From positions 26,494,092 to 26,558,091 of the forward strand of contig OX442415.1 of the NCBI GenBank assembly GCA_949361645.1: a DNA stretch of 64,000 bases, written 5' to 3'. Shown here in pieces: positions 54,170-64,000 of the stretch. Both the position numbers and the translations under genes were made by a program. The notes under the pieces are model-generated. The model had not been told where the DNA came from. It ran no database searches and saw nothing but the letters and a program-made list of their open reading frames with translations. Source of the stretch: Spongilla lacustris. Taxonomy: Eukaryota; Porifera; Demospongiae; Spongillida; Spongillidae. Position 1 is the stretch's first letter; every line of letters begins with the position of its first letter.

Positions 54170-57100
54170 ATGGAGTTCACCGAAGCCGCGTGTAAAGTGT
54201 TTAGAGAGTGCTCCCTGGTGCCCAGCATAACAGGGGCCACCGTACTCCGTACCGACCCTGGAGGTTCGCGCTACGAAGTGCGCGTGCAATGGGAGCAGCG
54301 GGATCTGGAGAGGGGCAAGCAGGTGGCCACCACCAAGTCCTATTTCATCGAGAGGAAGGGAGATCACGTGGTGCCCGTGTGCAGCACGACCTTCCAAGCC
54401 GACGCCAGTTCCGTGTAAGGCAGCTGCACGTGACCCTCACAAAGTCAACTGAGTTTAACCTGCATTATACAAAACGTTGCACACTCGTTTTATAAAAAAT
54501 ATATACGTATAGCTTGAGGCAGGCGTTCTCCGGAGATGGTAAATTGCGAGCCGTGCTGCTGAAGGATAAGTCTGCAAAGGCTGAACCTGGTAGCGAACCC
54601 CAGCAGTACATAGAGGTGGGGGAGGAGCGACCACGCCTCTCATCACGTGCACTTTTGTATTGGTGCACACATTCACTTGCACACATAACACTTGTACGCA
54701 TACACACGTACAGCACACATGGTCTGGGGACCCTGCAAAAAGCACTTCTTGCAGGGTCCCCAGACCAGCACACATACACAATCACACATGCACAACACAC
54801 AATCACTCACACCATCCACATACCACCCACACACACACACCACACACCCCCACTACCCACAACATTATGCACACACACATCACCCACACACACCACCCAC
54901 ACATCACCCACACACACCACCCACACATCACCCACACACACCACCCACACACATCACCCTGCAGCAGATGCACACACACACCAGCCCCTTCACCCTGCAG
55001 CAGATGCACACACACACCAGCCCCTTCACCCTGCAGCAGATGCACACACACACCAGCCCCTTCACCCTGCAGCAGATGCACACACACACCAGCCCCTTCA
55101 CCCTGCAGCAGATGCACACACACACCAGCCCCTTCACCCTGCAGCAGATGCACACACACCAGCCCCTTCACCCTGCAGCAGATGCACACACACCAGCCCC
55201 TTCACCCTGCAGCAGATGCACACACACACCAGCCCCTTCACCCTGCAGCAGATGCACACACACACCAGCCCCTTCACCCTGCAGCAGATGCACACACACC
55301 AGCCCCTTCACCCTGCAGCAGATGCACACACACCAGCCCCTTCACCCTGCAGCAGATGCACACACACACCAGCCCCTTCACCCTGCAGCAGATGCACACA
55401 CACACCAGCCCCTTCACCCTGCAGCAGATGCACACACACACCAGCCCCTTCACCCTGCAACAGATGCACACACACACCAGCCCCTTCACCCTGCAACAGA
55501 TGCACACACACCAGCCCCTTCACCCTGCAGCAGATGCACACACACACCAGCCCCTTCACCCTGCAGCAGATGCACACACACCAGCCCCTTCACCCTGCAG
55601 CAGATGCACACACACACCAGCCCCTTCACCCTGCAACAGATGCACACACACCAGCCCCTTCACCCTGCAGCAGATGCACACACACACCAGCCCCTTCACC
55701 CTGCAGCAGATGCACACACACACCAGCCCCTTCACCCTGCAACAGATGCACACACACACCAGCCCCTTCACCCTGCAGCAGATGCACACACACCAGTCCC
55801 TTCACCCTGCAACAGATGCACACACACACCAGCCCCTTCACCCTGCAGCAGATGCACACACACACCAGCCCCTTCACCCTGCAACAGATGCACACACACC
55901 AGCCCCTTCACCCTGCAACAGATGCACACACACCAGCCCCTTCACCCTGCAACAGATGCACACACACCAGCCCCTTCACCCTGCAACAGATGCACACACA
56001 CACCAGCCCCTTCACCCTGCAGCAGATGCACACACACACCAGCCCCTTCACCCTGCAACAGATGCACACACACCAGCCCCTTCACCCTGCAGCAGATGCA
56101 CACACACCAGCCCCTTCACCCTGCAACAGATGCACACACACCAGCCCCTTCACCCTGCAGCAGATGCACACACACCAGCCCCTTCACCTCTGCCTTCTTA
56201 CTGGCCCAGGTGTGGTGCAAGGCAAACCTTATTAAAGTTATCGAGGTGCCATCGCTGAAGAAACATGGAGTCATACACGAGAATGGTATGTTGCTGTGCC
56301 CGAACGCGAATGTAACGAATATGTAAGGACACATGCACACTTGCACTCATATGCACACACATTCACTCGCGTGCTAGACAGTAGTACATACATGCAATGT
56401 ATATGTACACATTCGGTGGGCTACATTGACACTGTCGTGTACACCTTATATATGGACAGCCTCACGGTCAAGATAAAAACATTAACCATGAGTAGTTATT
56501 AAAGTGGCGATCTGTTGCTTATATGTATCAAAGAGAGCTGTGCACTAAATGGAAAAGTAGATTGGGTTTTGATGGTGGTGCTTCTAAGGCCACATTTGAA
56601 CTAAATTTTATTTTCTACTTTGTATTAGACTATAGTGTAACGAGATTTCACAATCTGATTTATTGCGAAGTGGCGTACGGGATTTGTGCCATATCGTGGA
56701 TTTAGCTGGAGTACCGCGAATAAGCTGATGCTTCATATCTTTGCTACTATCGAACCAAAAGGCAAAGATTTTTAATGTTTTGTTCCAGTCGCAAAGCCGT
56801 TTGCTTTTTTAAAAAAATAGAGGCAGTACAGTTCTCGTACTTGGTCCCATTGTCCCCCCCCCCCCTCCATTCCCCTCCTCCATATTGTCCCCCTCCATTG
56901 TCTCCTCCATTGCCCCCCTCCATTGTCCCCCCTCCATTGTCCCCCTCCATATTGTCCCCCTCCATTGTCTCCTCCATTGCCCTCCTCCATTGTCCCCCCT
57001 CCATTGCCCCCCTCCATTGCCCCCCTCCATTGTCCCCCTCCATTGTTCCCCTCCATTGCCCCCCTCCATTGCCCCGCTCCATTGCCCCCCTCTATTGTCC

Positions 57101-60100
57101 CCCTCCATTGTTCCCCTCTATTGCCCCCCTCCATTGTCCCCCTCCATTGCCCCCCTCCGTTGTCCCCCTCCATTGTAACAGTTACATTGTAATTGATCGT
57201 ACCATTCCCATTGTGATAGCACCGCACGATGTGCAATGGCAGGTGTATTGTCTTCTCATGGGACCTTCCTATGTGATGAGCTGCAGCTGATGAAATGATT
57301 GGTAGATGTGGTCTGTAGTATACAGTGGTGCTGCATTTGTGCACTGTATATAGGTTAGACACTGAAACCGAGGGATCTATGTGATTTAGAATCCCCGAGG
57401 GCCCTGGGCTGTAGCGTCCCGAGCGGTAGCAAGGGCGCTACTAAGGGCCCGAGGGCATTCTAAATCACGAGGGCATTCTAAATCACGTGGATCCCGAAGG
57501 TGACAGTGTCTAACCAATTTAGACAATAGCAACGCGTACGTAGCAACCAATAAATTATCACTCAACGCAGCAATTAGATACGTACATAGCAACTGTTTGA
57601 ATGTATACAAAAAGAAATGGAAATCCTTGGTGCCGATTTTTTTTAGAGCCACTGCTGCTACCCGCTTGTACCAGTCAGGAGTTGACGAGCAGTTGGTTTT
57701 GGAACGAACGGGGCATCGCAGTATCGACGGTATTCGCTCCCATAAAAGAACCGCTGATTTTCAGCGTGAGAATATCTCAGATATTTTGAATTGCAATGCA
57801 TCAAAACGAGTGGGTACCGTGTCCATGCCTTTGCCGATGGTATCAAAACATGCTGGCATAGAGTCTCCAAATGTAATGAAGAACATCGTACCTGGAACGT
57901 ATAATTTCCACTCTTGTGCAAACGTAACTTTTAATATACAGTATGGACCAACATGTACTAGTAATGCTCCGAGTATCAATGAGCACTGAGCTAACACTTC
58001 AATATATCATGTACGCAACTCATGTCATTTAACATTTAAAAAGGAGTATTCAAACTTTAAAACAGTGCCAGCGGGAGGGATTCTAAGTGCCAGTGGGGGG
58101 GATTCTAAGTGCCAGAGGTGGGGGATTCTAAGTGCCCAGGGCACTTAGAATCCCCCCCACTGGCACTTAGAGTCCCTCTCGAGGTTTCTACCGCGTTTAG
58201 ATACCTGCAATTGACTAATCAGATTGCGCGAATCACTTCCGCTATTGTCTAAATTGTGTTTAGGACCCCTATTTGGGTACTCTTAATGCCAGAGTATGGT
58301 AGAGTACCCTCCCTATGGCACATAGAGTACCCTCCCTATGGCACATAGAGTACCCTCCCTATGGCACATAGAGTACCCTCCCTATGGCACATAGAGTACC
58401 ATCCCTATGGCACATAGAGTACCCTCCCTATGGCACATAGAGTACCCTCCCTATGGCACATAGAGTACCCTCCCAGAGTACCCACATGTAGAGTACATGT
58501 ACCTGCGATATGTTTATTGGCTGCTACATACAGTCTAAATCGGTTAGACACTAAAATTGGTCATTTCTGTGTGTGATATACAATCCCTTGGGCCATTAAT
58601 CCTGCCCTTGCTATACTTGTGACCGCTCAGGGAACCATGTAAGTGTCCTCAGCATTTATTGAAGGGGGGGGGGGCGCAATTACGCTATTTAATTCACATT
58701 CCTAAATACATGTATGTTTGAAATCACTGTGCACATTGTATATAGATATTTATGTGAACAAACAGATAGCTCAGTTTTCTGTGGGTGGAGCGATAAATAT
58801 GTATATATATATTTTTTACACCTGACTGTCCGAATTAACCTAATACATGTATGTGTGTAAATGGATATTCATCAAAGCTAACGACTGTTGTGAGCAACTC
58901 ATGGAATTGAACTTTGTTACACTGCATTGCAAGGCATTGCACATTTGAATCATCTCCGATCCATCGGGGATCAGTTGCATGTTCAATGGTACTCGTTGGC
59001 TGGGGTGGGGTTACATTGAGCACCGATGCACGAGGGACCATTTGTGCAGCAACTGCCTATTGCTGAGTGCGAGATTACAAGTCGTATTAGTGTGGAAGTG
59101 TGCCGCTGAAAATTGTAGTAATGTTTTAGTTGTCTGCGGCACTGAGCGACAATTTCACGCTGCCGCTGTATTGTAAAATGAACAGTTAAAAAAGGCAATG
59201 CCACTTCAGGTAGATATGTGCGCACTTCAGGTAGATATGTGCGCACTTCAGGTAGATATGTGCGCACTTTGGCATCTGTTGGCTGCGAGATTGCAAGTAG
59301 TAGGAAGTAATGTTTAGTTGTCTGTGACACTTAGCGACTGTCGCTTTGGCCTACGATTTTCCGCTCGATCCACTCAATTTTCGCTTCAATGCTATTGTAG
59401 GTGCCACTGTACTGGGACAAAATTTAAGGGGGGGGGGGGGGGGGGGATGCAGAAAAAAATTATTTGCAGGTGGGGGTTAAAAGATGCATTATTTTTGTCA
59501 GGGGAAGGGGGATTGCATTGAGCCCCAAAAGCCCCCCCTCCCCCCCTGCGACGCCTCTGTGTATTTATATGGGAGAATTGTTGAGTTCTAAGTTTTGTTA
59601 GTGGATATTTCACATGCTACTAGTGGTGAAAACAAATTAATGGTAATAGCTGATCAATCAAAACTAATTTTGAAAGTTTGTCATGTAATGAAATGTCTCC
59701 AATCCAAAAGTCGTGATTTTAATAACTCAGCATTAAGATTAATGGCAGCTTGCATTAATCTTCATTCAGTGATTTGAATTTGATGAATAATAGTCAATCA
59801 ACAAGACAATTGACCTGTTTACACTGTATTTTGTGTTTGATAGCTCCAATAAATAATAGCTCACCCAAGTCCTTATGTACAGCTACATGTAATTTTGATT
59901 GTGGGACACCATACATGTATGCATGCATATATACACATATACACCCACCCACATACATATATACATATAAACACCCACCCACATACATATACACATATGC
60001 ACACCCACCCACATACATATACACATATACACCCACCCACATACATATACACATATACACCCACCCACATACATATACACATATACACACCCACCCACAT

Positions 60101-62213
60101 ACATATACACATATACACACCCACCCACATACATATACACATATACGCACTCACCCACATACATATTTACATATACACACTCACCCACATACATATACAC
60201 ATATGCACACCCACCCACATACATATACACATATACACACCCACCCACATACATATACACATATACACCCACCCACATACATATACACATATACACCCAC
60301 CCACATACATATACACATATACACACCCACCCACATACATATACACATATACACACCCACCCACATACATATACACATATGCACACCCACCCACATACAT
60401 ATTTACATATGCACACCCACCCACATACATATTTACATATACACACCCACCCACATACATATACACATATACACACCCACCCACATACATATACACATAT
60501 GCACACCCACCCACATACATATACACATATACACTCACCCACATACATATACACATATACACCCACCCACATACATATACACATATACACACACACCCAC
60601 ATACATATACACATATACACACCCACCCACATACATATATACATATACACACCCACCCACATACATATACACATATACACACCCACATACACACCCACAC
60701 ATGTACAGGGTGTTTGTCAATCAAGGAAAATTGTTTATAAATTAACCGCAAGCTGTTAATTAACTGTTGGAGCCTCTAAAATGGTATGTTTTTAATTAGG
60801 TGTTATCGGAAATTATAAATTCGTTTTCATTTAAAATTAATATTTTGTTTGTTTAATTAACAACCAACAATTTTCAGTTAATTAACTGTTTGTGGTTAAT
60901 TTATTAACAATTTTCCTTGAGAAACGTCCTGTACACAGCCGCATACACATATATACTCCCACATGCACATCCACACATATATACACACCCACATAAACAC
61001 ACATACACACCCACACACATACTTGTACACACATACACCCACACACATACTTACACACATACTTGTGCACACACAGTTCTCTATCATGGCACGCATTGGT
61101 CTCCACCCCCCCCCCCTCCCACTTGAACTATAAAAGTATCCATTTAGGTCTTACCTGTCCATATATATATATATATTATAGCATGTGGCTACCTACACCG
61201 CTTTTTGTCGTGAATGATGTCATTGGGGGGGGGGGAGGTGGGAAGGGGAAGGAGGTGGCAAGGGGGAGGAGGTGAGAAGGGGAAGGAGGTGGGAAGGGGG
61301 AGGAGGTGGGAAGGGGGAGGAGGTGGGAAGGGGGAGGAGGTGGGAAGGGGGAGGAGGTGGAAAGGGGGAGGAGGTGGGAAGCTTCTATCACATTTCTTTT
61401 GTGATGGACCTAACTATGTGTTATGTATATATGGGAAGGTGGGAAAAGACATATAACCTCCATACATGAGGGTCTATTGGTGGTCTATTGGGGGTCTATT
61501 GGGGGTCTATTAGGTGGATGTTTCACTTGTTGTCCAATCATTACAGCCCAGTTTGGATCCTTTCAGCTGTCTGATGATGGGAAGAGGCTGTTGTATGTAG
61601 CAGAGCGTGAAAAGCCAAAGAGTTGTTCGTTCTTTCAGAAAGTGAAAGGTCTGTTTGATGTAGTCTGAGCACCTTATCTGTGAAGGTTTCTTCTGCTCTC
61701 CTGTCCTCATCCCCAGACCCACCTTCGGACGGAAAGGCACCAAAGAAGGTATAATGATATACCACCTGCCTTAGTGTTTGGTCAATATCTGAGTCCCTCC
61801 CTCCCTCCCTCCCTCCCTCCCTCCCTCCCTCCCTCCCTCCCTCCCTCCCTCCCTCCCTCCCTCCCTCCCTCCCTCCCTCCCTCCCTCCCTCCCTCCCTCC
61901 CTCCCTCCCTCCCTCCCTCCCTCCCTCCCTCCCTCCCTCCCTCCCTCCCTCCCTCCCTCCCTCCCTCCCTCCCTCCCCCCCTCCCTCCCCCCCCCTCCCT
62001 CCCTCCCTCCCCCCTCCCTCCCTCCCTCCCTCCCTCCCTCCCTCCCTCCCTCCCTCACTCACTCCCCCCCCCCTCAGGGTGTAGAATATGACTATGAGGA
62101 CAACTGGGGGGAGAGGTTGAAGAAGGTGGTCCAACCGGTGGTGGTGGTGTTGGAGTGGGAGACAGAGGAGTGCTATGTGGTGGACCTGCAGGCCAAGTAT
62201 GGCAGCATATCAG
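54170..62213 (+). CDS. APEH: Acylaminoacyl-peptidase (acyl-peptide hydrolase), first six exons
   Basis: Exons with GT-AG borders and consistent phases: 54170-54414, 54513-54615, 56210-56285, 61547-61648, 61717-61748 and 62078-62213, about 231 residues. Matches to human APEH in order include WEQRDLERGKQ (WTQRDLERMEN), GKLRAVLLKDK, EVPSLKKHGVIHEN (LSALEKHGPVYED), LSDDGKRLLYVAEREKPK then SFFQ, and YEDNWGERL. APEH is a cytosolic serine peptidase of the prolyl-oligopeptidase family that removes N-acetylated amino acids from short peptides. What is seen here is the start of the beta-propeller half; the catalytic half lies beyond the window. Introns 2 (1.6 kb), 3 (5.3 kb) and 5 are swollen by minisatellites and mobile elements, while the exons are intact. 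Intron 5 is mostly (CCCT)n right up to the acceptor. Confidence 0.9.
54721..54766. repeat. Perfect 18-bp hairpin in APEH intron 2
   Basis: The sequence ggtctggggaccctgcaa (54721-54738) pairs exactly with 54749-54766 over a 10-nt loop. It lies just before the CA-rich minisatellite. It resembles a tiny foldback, but no target duplication was found. Confidence 0.85.
54955..56190. repeat. 33-36-bp minisatellite in APEH intron 2
   Basis: About 36 units of caccagccccttcaccctgc followed by agcagatgcacacaca, differing mainly in the number of CA pairs and a cagcag/caacag variant. All frames stay open, which produces several 500-residue shadow frames. It begins after a (CACACACC)n zone at 54820-54950. 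Confidence 0.97.
56290..56790. other. APEH intron 3, no gene recognised
   Basis: Unique intronic sequence between the third APEH exon and the first repeat of this intron. Confidence 0.5.
56855..57180. repeat. 14-bp minisatellite (CCCCCTCCATTGTC)
   Basis: About 22 units of cccctccattgtc/cc variants in APEH intron 3. Open frames on both strands translate the unit only. Confidence 0.95.
57370..58260 (+). pseudogene. Crypton-like tyrosine recombinase remnant in a repeat-bounded element
   Basis: The frame 57597-57989 contains RATAATRLYQSGVDEQLVLE followed by RTGHRSIDGIRSHKRT and ENISDILN. This matches the C-terminal catalytic part of Crypton-type and DUF3504-type tyrosine recombinases (HxLRATAATxL...GHRSxxxxRxYxR). 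The nucleophile Tyr position holds His (RSHKRT), and the His three residues before the Arg is also lost. The rest of the recombinase is absent. The remnant is flanked by gattctaaatcac/gattctaagtgcc-type words (57380-57490 and 58078-58180) and by ttagacaatagc / gctattgtctaaatt (57520 and 58235), which may be element ends. It sits inside APEH intron 3. Confidence 0.65.
58290..58480. repeat. 23-bp tandem repeat (about 8 units)
   Basis: The unit agagtaccctccctatggca + cat is repeated nearly without change (one accatccc variant). Confidence 0.95.
58490..59200. other. APEH intron 3, no gene recognised
   Basis: Unique sequence with a short poly-G run (58663-58674). Nothing was assigned. Confidence 0.5.
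59205..59268. repeat. Three tandem 20-bp units
   Basis: cacttcaggtagatatgtgc + g is repeated three times in a row. Confidence 0.9.
59925..60700. repeat. 28-bp minisatellite (ATACATATACACATATACAC-CCACCCAC)
   Basis: About 27 units in APEH intron 3. All six frames stay open for long distances, producing shadow frames up to 323 residues. A related, less regular zone follows at 60950-61075, after the foldback element. Confidence 0.97.
60702..60938. mobile_element. Foldback element between two CA/TA repeat zones
   Basis: The ends are TGTACAGGGTGTTTGTCAAT and the complement of TGTACAGGACGTTTCTC, followed by aaggaaaattgtt...ataaattaacc in both arms. It separates the 28-bp minisatellite from a related zone, as an insertion into one array would. 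Confidence 0.75.
61228..61382. repeat. 14-15-bp purine minisatellite
   Basis: About eleven units of ggaggtgggaaggg(g) in APEH intron 3, about 165 bp before the fourth exon. Confidence 0.95.
61795..62062. repeat. (CCCT)n tract directly before an APEH acceptor
   Basis: About 265 bp of ccct repeats end in cactcactccccccccccctcag, the acceptor of the sixth exon. The polypyrimidine tract of this intron is thus a microsatellite. Confidence 0.97.
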
Positions 62214-62378
62214 GTGGGTATATGGCAGCATATCAGGTGGGTATATGGCAGCATATCAGGTGGGTATGGGGCAGCATATTAGGTGGGTATGGGGCAGCAT
62301 ATCAGGTGGGTATGGGGCAGCATATCAGGTGGGTATGGGGGCAGCATATCAGGTGGGTATGGGGCAGCATATCAGGTC
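62203..62378. repeat. 23-bp tandem repeat that multiplies an APEH 5' splice site
   Basis: The unit ggcagcatatcaggtgggta + tgg begins in the last 11 bases of the sixth APEH exon and includes its gt donor. About seven further copies follow, each again with gcatatcag-gtgggta (one reads attag). Confidence 0.95.
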
Positions 62379-62629
62379 AGATGTGTACTGCATGCTTTTC
62401 ATTTCCGTGACTCATACCTATGCCCACCTCTGAGGCATGTAAACATGATAATTTCTTGAGAAATGTAAGGAAACAAAAGAAAAACAATTCCTGCGTACTA
62501 CCAACACCGCTCCAATCATTAGCTAACACTTATAACTGCGGGGGGGGGGGGGGGGGGGGTATGATTGATGTGACATCATCATTGGTGCCCCCTACACAAT
62601 CATGGTGACATCATCACTGGTGCCCCTCC

Positions 62630-63424
62630 TAGCCTCGTCCCCAGGCCCTATTTTTTATAAGTTGCGGGGGCGAAAAACAGGGCCTTGTATGCACTGGCAG
62701 GGTCCTAGTGCGCATGCGCTAGCCATTACCAATACGCTTGGTAATCGCATACTGTTGTAATTTTTGTTTGTAAACCTTTCCGTACACCATCTCATTCTCA
62801 GCGTAAACTCTTCCTCATCCCAGACTGTCGTATATGTAGAGTCTGGTACGTCGACTTACTACCCCTGCTCCTTGGACCAAGTTCTTACCTCTACGATTGG
62901 TACGTGTAGGCTGGCCACCTCACACTACTTGCCATCTTTAGCCGAAGCCACAATGCTGACAACCTATTTGTACTCTCGTGGTGCGCACTCATTGGAACTA
63001 TCAACTATTGGTGACCAGGTATCGACGGACAAGGCCTTTGTGCCAAGTGTTGGGTATTTCCAATGAGTGCGCACCACGAGAGTACATGTAGGTTGTCAGC
63101 ATTGTGGCTTTGGCTAAAGATGGCAAGTAGTGTGAGGTGGCCAGCCTACACGTGCCAATCGTAGAGGTAAGAACTTGGTCCAAGGAGCAGGGGCAGTAAG
63201 TCGACATACCAAACTCTACATATACGACAGTCCGGGACGAGGAAGAGTTTACGCTGATAACGAGATGATGTACGGAAAGGTGTACAAACAAAAATTACAA
63301 AGGTATGCGATTACCAAGCGTATTGGTAATGGCTAGCGCATGCACACTAGGACCCTGCCAGTGTATACCAGGCCCTGTTTTTCGCCCCCGCAACTTATAA
63401 AAACAGGGCCTGGGGACGAGGCTA
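62630..63424. mobile_element. 795-bp palindromic element with 9-10-bp target duplication
   Basis: The ends are TAGCCTCGTCCCCAGGCCCT and its complement. The arms (62630-62998 and 63060-63424) pair almost completely, for example ggtaatcgcatac against gtatgcgattacc. The flanks gtgcccctcc and gtgccccccc match at 9 of 10 positions. End sequence and duplication size link it to the MULE-like elements at 16420 and 20151. The two similar frames in the arms (62764-63066 + and 63001-63291 -) are one sequence read twice. Confidence 0.85.
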
Positions 63425-63529
63425 GTGCCCCCCCCACACAATCATGGTGACATCATCATACAATCGGCGGCCCCTTCCTTATATCTAAGGCGATAAGTCT
63501 GTTTGTTAGACCACACACATGTACATGGT

Positions 63530-64000
63530 ACCTTGACCATCTGATGTGGTCATCATGACCATCTGATGTGGTCCTCATGACCATCTGACGTGGTACCATG
63601 ACCATCTGACGTGGTACCATGACCATCTGACGTGGTACCATGACCATCTGACGTGGTACCATGACCATCTGACGTGGTACCATGACCATCTGACGTGGTA
63701 CCATGACCATCTGACGTGGTACCATGACCACCTGACGTGGTACCATGACCACCTGATGTGGTATCATGACCACCTGACGTGGTACCATGACCATCTGATG
63801 TGGTCCTCATGACCACCTGATGTGGTACCATGACCACCTGATGTGGTATCATGACCACCTGATGTGGTATCATGACCACCTGATGTGGTCCTCATGACCA
63901 TCTGACGTGGTACCATGACCATCTGATGTGGTCCTCATGACCACCTGATGTGGTACCATGACCACCTGATGTGGTATCATGACCACCTGATGTGGTATCA
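63530..64000. repeat. 21-bp minisatellite (CCATGACCATCTGACGTGGTA), running off the window
   Basis: About 22 units with tgatg/tgacg and cctcatg variants. It continues beyond the right edge. The minus-strand frames (MVMVPRQ repeats) are translations of the unit. Confidence 0.97.

Noticed and set aside
54514..56326. Three overlapping plus-strand frames of more than 500 residues
   Set aside because: They translate one 33-36-bp minisatellite in three frames inside APEH intron 2. Only the first 100 bases (54513-54615) are coding, as an APEH exon.
59774..60751. Frames of 194-323 residues rich in His, Thr, Tyr or Cys, Val, Tyr
   Set aside because: They are shadows of the 28-bp minisatellite in APEH intron 3 on both strands.

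Overview
The window looks like nuclear DNA of an early-branching marine animal, most likely a sponge. It has intron-containing metazoan genes (APEH, LAMTOR5, a RAG1-like gene) with short GT-AG introns, a tandem array of single-exon RING/B-box/coiled-coil/filamin/NHL (TRIM-NHL) genes, many compact foldback transposons, very long minisatellites and frequent poly-G/poly-C runs. The species is inferred, not proven. No bacterial or organellar gene was seen.

Layout. Positions 1-4.2 kb hold a non-autonomous hAT-like element, a palindromic repeat array and decayed YqaJ-like, THAP-like and retroelement pieces. Positions 4.5-47.3 kb hold eight TRIM-NHL copies, all on the minus strand: TN1 (4529-6721), TN7 (33669-35852) and TN8 (45089-47278) are intact. 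TN3 (17733-19905) has an 11-bp frameshifting deletion. TN5 (24567-26492) has lost its RING. TN2 (9.3-17.6 kb) is one pseudogene split by nested insertions of 5.27 kb and 1.53 kb. TN4 and TN6 are fragments. Pieces of the 3' end of a valyl-tRNA synthetase gene sit beside several copies and appear to have been duplicated with them. Between the copies lie non-LTR retroelement remnants, a hAT transposase fragment and a 4.7-kb giant inverted repeat.

Positions 48.0-51.6 kb (plus strand) hold the most striking object: an 11-exon gene that aligns by eye over almost its full length with vertebrate RAG1, including the N-terminal zinc region, RING, basic GGRP-like region and catalytic core. It carries an in-frame TGA and probable frameshifts. 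It is head-to-head with TN8. A decayed second copy (36.6-40.1 kb) is head-to-head with TN7 at nearly the same spacing, so a TRIM-NHL/RAG1-like pair seems to have been duplicated as a unit.

Positions 53.1-62.2 kb hold two conserved housekeeping genes divided into small exons: LAMTOR5 (minus strand, 4 exons, 91 aa, complete) and the first six exons of APEH (plus strand, continuing past the window). Their start codons are 98 bp apart, implying a shared bidirectional promoter. The APEH introns are filled with minisatellites, foldback elements and a dead Crypton-like recombinase fragment. The window ends in a foldback element and a 21-bp minisatellite.
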